Source: an uncultured Bacteroidales bacterium
GTDB lineage: Bacteria; Bacteroidota; Bacteroidia; Bacteroidales; Paludibacteraceae
DNA: 8,428 bases
Reading direction: 5' to 3'
Assembly: GCA_937901225.1 (NCBI GenBank)
Contig: CALCGX010000058.1
Coordinates: 1-8,428 of the forward strand
Position numbers and translations under genes: made by a program. The notes below the pieces were generated by a model that was not told the DNA's origin, made no database searches, and worked only from the letters and a program-made list of their open reading frames with translations. Below, piece by piece: positions 6,778 through 8,428 of this stretch; the first letter of the stretch is position 1; each line of letters opens with the position of its first letter.

Positions 6778-6808
6778 CAAAGGTACAAAAAAAAAAGAAT
6801 ATATGCAA
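6778..6808 (-). promoter_or_regulatory. Bacteroides-type promoter of the fumarase gene
   Basis: On the minus strand TACCTTTG (6785-6778) matches the Bacteroidota sigma-ABfr -7 consensus TAnnTTTG exactly. An upstream TTG (6808-6806) sits 20 bases away, close to the usual spacing of the -33 TTTG element, and the spacer contains a long T-run. A start of transcription around 6765-6770 would give a leader of roughly 35-40 bases before the ATG at 6730. The leader is A-rich near the start codon and has no Shine-Dalgarno sequence, as is normal in this phylum. Confidence 0.75.
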
Positions 6809-6837
6809 GATTTTGAGCGAAATTTTATTGAATGCAA

Positions 6838-6874
6838 AGACAGGGCACTTTTTCGTTGGAAAAGAGCCCTGTCT
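6838..6874 (-). terminator. Hairpin after the SulP gene, probable transcription terminator
   Basis: Perfect 9-bp stem (AGACAGGGC at 6838-6846 with GCCCTGTCT at 6866-6874), one A-A mismatch, then five more pairs (CTTTT with AAAAG) around a 7-base loop. It lies 42 bases past the SulP stop and just before the fumarase promoter. On the transcribed strand the 3' side continues as TTTGCATT, so the U-tract is weak; termination is inferred from strength and position. Confidence 0.7.
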
Positions 6875-6915
6875 GCATATGGCATGAGGAGTTATATGTA
6901 AAAACAAGTAAGGAA

Positions 6916-8428
6916 TTACTTATCCGCTTTGACAATCTCTTCAGCACGAGAGAGCGCACCATTGATATGATTGCGAACATTCTCACGTCCGATAAGTGCA
7001 ACCAAGCCTGCCTTCTCTAAGGTAGCAAACACACGCTCATTAACTCCCGATAATACCAAAGTCATACCACAACGTTGTGAACGGAAATAAAGTTGCTCCA
7101 AGTTGTGGATACCTGTCGAATCAATAAACGACACCTTACGCATACGCAAAATACGCACCTTCTGTCCGTCGGTACCTATACGTTGGCTAATCTCGTCAAA
7201 CTTGTTGGCAATACCGAAGAAATAAGGACCATCAATCTCATATACTTCAGTATATGGAGGGATGTGTAATTTCTCCAAATCATTACCATGCAAGCGAACA
7301 TCGTTTTGATGCGTAGGGTCAATCTCATCGGAGAAAGAACGAATGACAGTGGCCTCATTAGTACGCTTAAGGAAGAGAATAACTGCCAAAAGCAATCCTA
7401 CTTCGATAGCAATCGTAAGATCAAAGATAACTGTCAGGATGAATGTGACAACCATCACAATAAAGTCAGATTTAGGCGCTTTGGCAAGTCCAACGATGGA
7501 GCGCAATCCTAACATATTGTAGCTTACAACGAGTAAGACACCAGCCAAACATGCCATAGGTATCATACCAACTAGAGGACCGAAACAAATCAACACTAGC
7601 AATAGTACGCCAGCATGCACGATACCCGCAACAGGTGTACGACCACCGTTGTTGATATTCGCCATAGTACGAGCAATAGCTCCTGTAGCAGGTATTCCAC
7701 CAAAGAACGGCGTAACTACGTTAGCAAGACCTTGAGCAATGAGCTCAGTATTGGAATTATGCTTATCGCCTATTACACCATCAGCAACCATTGCCGAAAG
7801 CAATGACTCAATGGCACCCAACATAGCTATCGTAAAGGCAGATGGGAAAAGATCTTGCACCAAATTGAGCAATGTTTGTCCCTCTGTGAGATTCAATGCA
7901 GGAAGATGGGGAGCAGGAATACCACTGGGCAATGTGTATAAGTCGCCAATTGTAGTAATGGATGTAATACCACCAAACTTACGCAAGAGCCAAACTATCA
8001 ATGTCATCAATACAATGGCTACCAACGAGCCTGGTATCTTCTTACTGATTTTGGTAGCCCCAATGATAATAAACAACGAAGCTATACCAACTGCAAATGC
8101 CCACCAATTGATATCGCGCCAATGCTCCACATAGCATACCCACTTGTGAATAAAATCAGCAGGTGCATTTTGTATGCCCATACCAAAAAGGTCATTCATT
8201 TGGGTAGAGAAAATAGTCACAGCAATACCCGCTGTAAAGCCTACTACAATAGGATATGGGATAAACTTGATGACTGTTCCAAGACGGCACAATCCCATTA
8301 TCACCAGTATGATACCGGCCATAACAGTTGCAATGGCAAGGCCTGCAATGCCAAACTCCTGTATGACACCATAGATGATGACGATGAAGGCACCTGTGGG
8401 GCCACCAATCTGCACCTTTGAACCACCG
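6916..8428 (-). CDS. SulP family anion permease with STAS domain, N-terminus cut off by the window edge
   Basis: Inner-membrane transporter of the SulP (SLC26-like) family, which moves sulfate, bicarbonate or C4-dicarboxylates; the substrate cannot be read from the sequence. The frame is open to the right edge, so about 503 C-terminal residues are visible. The GTG at 8415 is an internal Val codon in the family motif GGSKVQIGGPTGAF, not a start. Numbering from the edge, hydrophobic membrane segments run to about residue 355. Family hallmarks are AIESLLSAMVADG near 205-217 and GGIPATGAIARTMANINNGG near 243-262. A cytoplasmic STAS domain covers about 388-500 and keeps the FIDSTG motif (434-439), where anti-sigma antagonist relatives are phosphorylated. 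Probably some 50-60 N-terminal residues are missing. It ends 42 bases before a strong hairpin, so it is probably a separate transcription unit from the fumarase. Family assignment is very secure. Confidence 0.95.
   Translation of the reverse strand, partial: GGSKVQIGGPTGAFIVIIYGVIQEFGIAGLAIATVMAGIILVIMGLCRLGTVIKFIPYPIVVGFTAGIAVTIFSTQMNDLFGMGIQNAPADFIHKWVCYVEHWRDINWWAFAVGIASLFIIIGATKISKKIPGSLVAIVLMTLIVWLLRKFGGITSITTIGDLYTLPSGIPAPHLPALNLTEGQTLLNLVQDLFPSAFTIAMLGAIESLLSAMVADGVIGDKHNSNTELIAQGLANVVTPFFGGIPATGAIARTMANINNGGRTPVAGIVHAGVLLLVLICFGPLVGMIPMACLAGVLLVVSYNMLGLRSIVGLAKAPKSDFIVMVVTFILTVIFDLTIAIEVGLLLAVILFLKRTNEATVIRSFSDEIDPTHQNDVRLHGNDLEKLHIPPYTEVYEIDGPYFFGIANKFDEISQRIGTDGQKVRILRMRKVSFIDSTGIHNLEQLYFRSQRCGMTLVLSGVNERVFATLEKAGLVALIGRENVRNHINGALSRAEEIVKADK

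Noticed and set aside
8413..8415. GTG at 8415 as the SulP start codon
   Set aside because: The frame stays open to the window edge, and the preceding residues (GGSK) belong to the conserved GSKVQIGGPTG motif, so the codon is internal.
1..8428. CRISPR array, tRNA or rRNA genes, insertion sequences, phage or toxin genes
   Set aside because: I saw no regularly spaced repeats, RNA cloverleaf patterns, transposase motifs or terminal inverted repeats of insertion-sequence size.

Overview
All seven genes read on the minus strand, so transcription runs from the right edge of the window to the left. The gene set points to the phylum Bacteroidota, most likely the order Bacteroidales. It includes a DUF4293 membrane protein (a family essentially confined to this phylum), a long-loop RseP of the Bacteroidota type, and a degenerate M23 protein with dxr and rseP. 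A near-perfect Bacteroides-type promoter box (TAnnTTTG) precedes the fumarase gene, and start codons mostly lack Shine-Dalgarno sequences. Genus cannot be told from the sequence.

Layout in transcription order. A SulP anion permease with a C-terminal STAS domain enters from the right edge without its N-terminus and stops at 6916. A strong hairpin follows (6838-6874), then a promoter (6778-6808) for a class I fumarate hydratase. The fumarase carries a frameshift near 5276, about 60 codons before its natural end at 5095. After 64 bases comes a membrane-anchored, apparently catalytically dead LytM/M23 protein with a TTG start, then dxr (methylerythritol phosphate pathway) after 34 bases. A 152-base hairpin-rich spacer separates dxr from rseP (site-2 protease). 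After rseP come a WlbB/WbpD-type hexapeptide acetyltransferase and the DUF4293 gene. A textbook bidirectional intrinsic terminator (121-149) closes the run.

The genes from fumarase to DUF4293 probably form one transcription unit, because no convincing terminator or promoter was seen between them. Its content is mixed: central metabolism, isoprenoid supply, and cell-envelope proteolysis or assembly. This looks like ordinary core-genome content, not an accessory island. I see no mobile element, CRISPR array, RNA gene, toxin system or phage gene, and no clear new multi-gene system.

The points worth a second look are small in scale. They are the fumarase frameshift, the loss of zinc ligands in the M23 protein, and a set of short palindromic (REP-like) elements. 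These lie at 26-47, 291-353, 683-696, 2883-2982 and 5064-5089. One of them is embedded in frame in the DUF4293 gene and encodes 21 residues of an extramembrane loop.
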